A stretch of DNA of 61,532 nt from SIG78 sp045587205 (GTDB taxonomy: Bacteria > Verrucomicrobiota > Lentisphaeria > Victivallales > Victivallaceae): the NCBI GenBank assembly GCA_045587205.1, contig JAZNBV010000077.1:1-61532 (forward strand), given 5' to 3'. Below, piece by piece: positions 61,275 through 61,532 of the stretch (positions within the stretch are counted from its first letter, which is position 1; every line of letters starts with the position of its first letter). Both the position numbers and the translations under genes were made by a program. The notes beneath the pieces are model-generated. The model was not told where the DNA came from, did no database searches, and worked only from the letters and a program-made list of their open reading frames with translations.

Positions 61275-61532
61275 ATGGCTAAACAGCTTATTTTTTCTGA
61301 TGAAGCACGCCGCAGTGTGCTTGAAGGCGCTTCCCTGCTCGCCAAGGCAGTGAAAGTCACTCTGGGTCCCAAGGGCCGCAATGTGGTTATTGACAAGAAA
61401 TACGGTGCCCCCGCTGTCACCAAAGACGGTGTGACCGTTGCCAAGGAAATCGAACTCAAAGATGCCTATGCCAATATGGGCGCCCAGATGGTCAAAGACG
61501 TTGCCAGCAAGACCAATGATGTTGCCGGTGAC
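61275..61532 (+). CDS. groEL: Chaperonin GroEL, 5' part (cut by window edge)
   Basis: The first 86 codons of GroEL (Hsp60) are present, beginning MAKQLIFSDEARRSVLEGAS. The KVTLGPKGRNVVIDKKYG apical and nucleotide region and DGVTVAKEIELKDAYANMGAQ are visible, and the reading frame is open to the edge of the window. AAAAGGAATTTG lies upstream of the ATG. It forms the usual groES-groEL pair. Confidence 0.97.
   Translation, partial: MAKQLIFSDEARRSVLEGASLLAKAVKVTLGPKGRNVVIDKKYGAPAVTKDGVTVAKEIELKDAYANMGAQMVKDVASKTNDVAGD

Noticed and set aside
1..61532. tRNA, rRNA, insertion sequence or prophage
   Set aside because: I looked through the intergenic stretches for cloverleaf ends with CCA-type arms, transposase motifs and terminal inverted repeats, and found none that I can support.

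Overview
The window reads as chromosomal DNA of a Lentisphaerota bacterium (probably Victivallales, animal-gut type). The taxonomic inference rests on a prepilin-like protein with a C-terminal H-X9-DG motif, a CBM9-like plus DUF4091-like secreted protein, AraC regulators next to sugar-related genes, an outer-envelope ExbB/ExbD pair and a large NAD-type glutamate dehydrogenase. It is a composition and family argument, not a phylogeny. I see no tRNA, rRNA, insertion sequence, CRISPR array or prophage.

Layout. 1-6.4 kb (minus): class II fructose-bisphosphate aldolase, then an operon of three tandem secreted Ntn-hydrolase (C45-like) paralogues ending in a small secreted carbohydrate-binding-like protein. 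6.5-10.5 kb (plus): a lipoprotein/Ig/Na-Pi transporter/PhoU fusion and two-subunit fumarase. 10.7-12.0 kb (minus): a secreted protein of unknown function. 12.2-15.0 kb (plus): an acyl-CoA synthetase-like enzyme and an MFS carrier. 15.0-20.5 kb (minus): YjbQ, a ClC channel, a zinc-ribbon membrane protein and a zinc-finger lipoprotein. 20.6-23.9 kb (minus): PglK-like ABC flippase, orphan mraZ with a small membrane protein, AllA-like cupin. 24-32.9 kb: PHP phosphatase, SNF transporter, a fused Fe-S reductase-like protein divergent from an AraC regulator, a membrane AAA ATPase and an MBL-fold hydrolase. 33-39 kb (plus): pyruvyltransferase-like protein, AraC regulator, prepilin-like protein, and CBM9/DUF4091 protein. 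39.3-46.8 kb: glutamate dehydrogenase, PQ-loop protein, a minus-strand HD-kinase-FAD-dinB operon, and recX. 46.8-53.2 kb (minus): hisB-exbB-exbD-esterase-unknown 809-aa protein, and a DMT exporter. 53.4-58.0 kb (plus): cstA, an unknown gene, trpB2 and pilD. 58-61.5 kb: a structured RNA leader with a short repeat protein, then dnaK, groES and the start of groEL.

How it works together. Most operons are compact (gaps of 3-30 bases). About twenty of them start at a readable vegetative promoter of one form: TTGnnn, 16-17 bases, then TATATT, often preceded by TGG. Functionally there is central metabolism (fba, fumarase, gdh, hisB, trpB2), secreted or envelope proteins likely acting on peptides or glycans (three C45 paralogues, esterase, DUF4091-like protein), a pilus-type secretion signal system (prepilin plus PilD), and the chaperones.

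The least explained pieces are: the terminator/antiterminator-like RNA upstream of a short W/P repeat protein (58.17-58.66 kb); the in-frame palindromic insertion that duplicates the prepilin leader (35.4-35.5 kb); the fused Fe-S reductase-like protein sharing a promoter zone with an AraC regulator (29.1 kb); the C45 triplet; and the lipoprotein carrying DnaJ-like zinc fingers.
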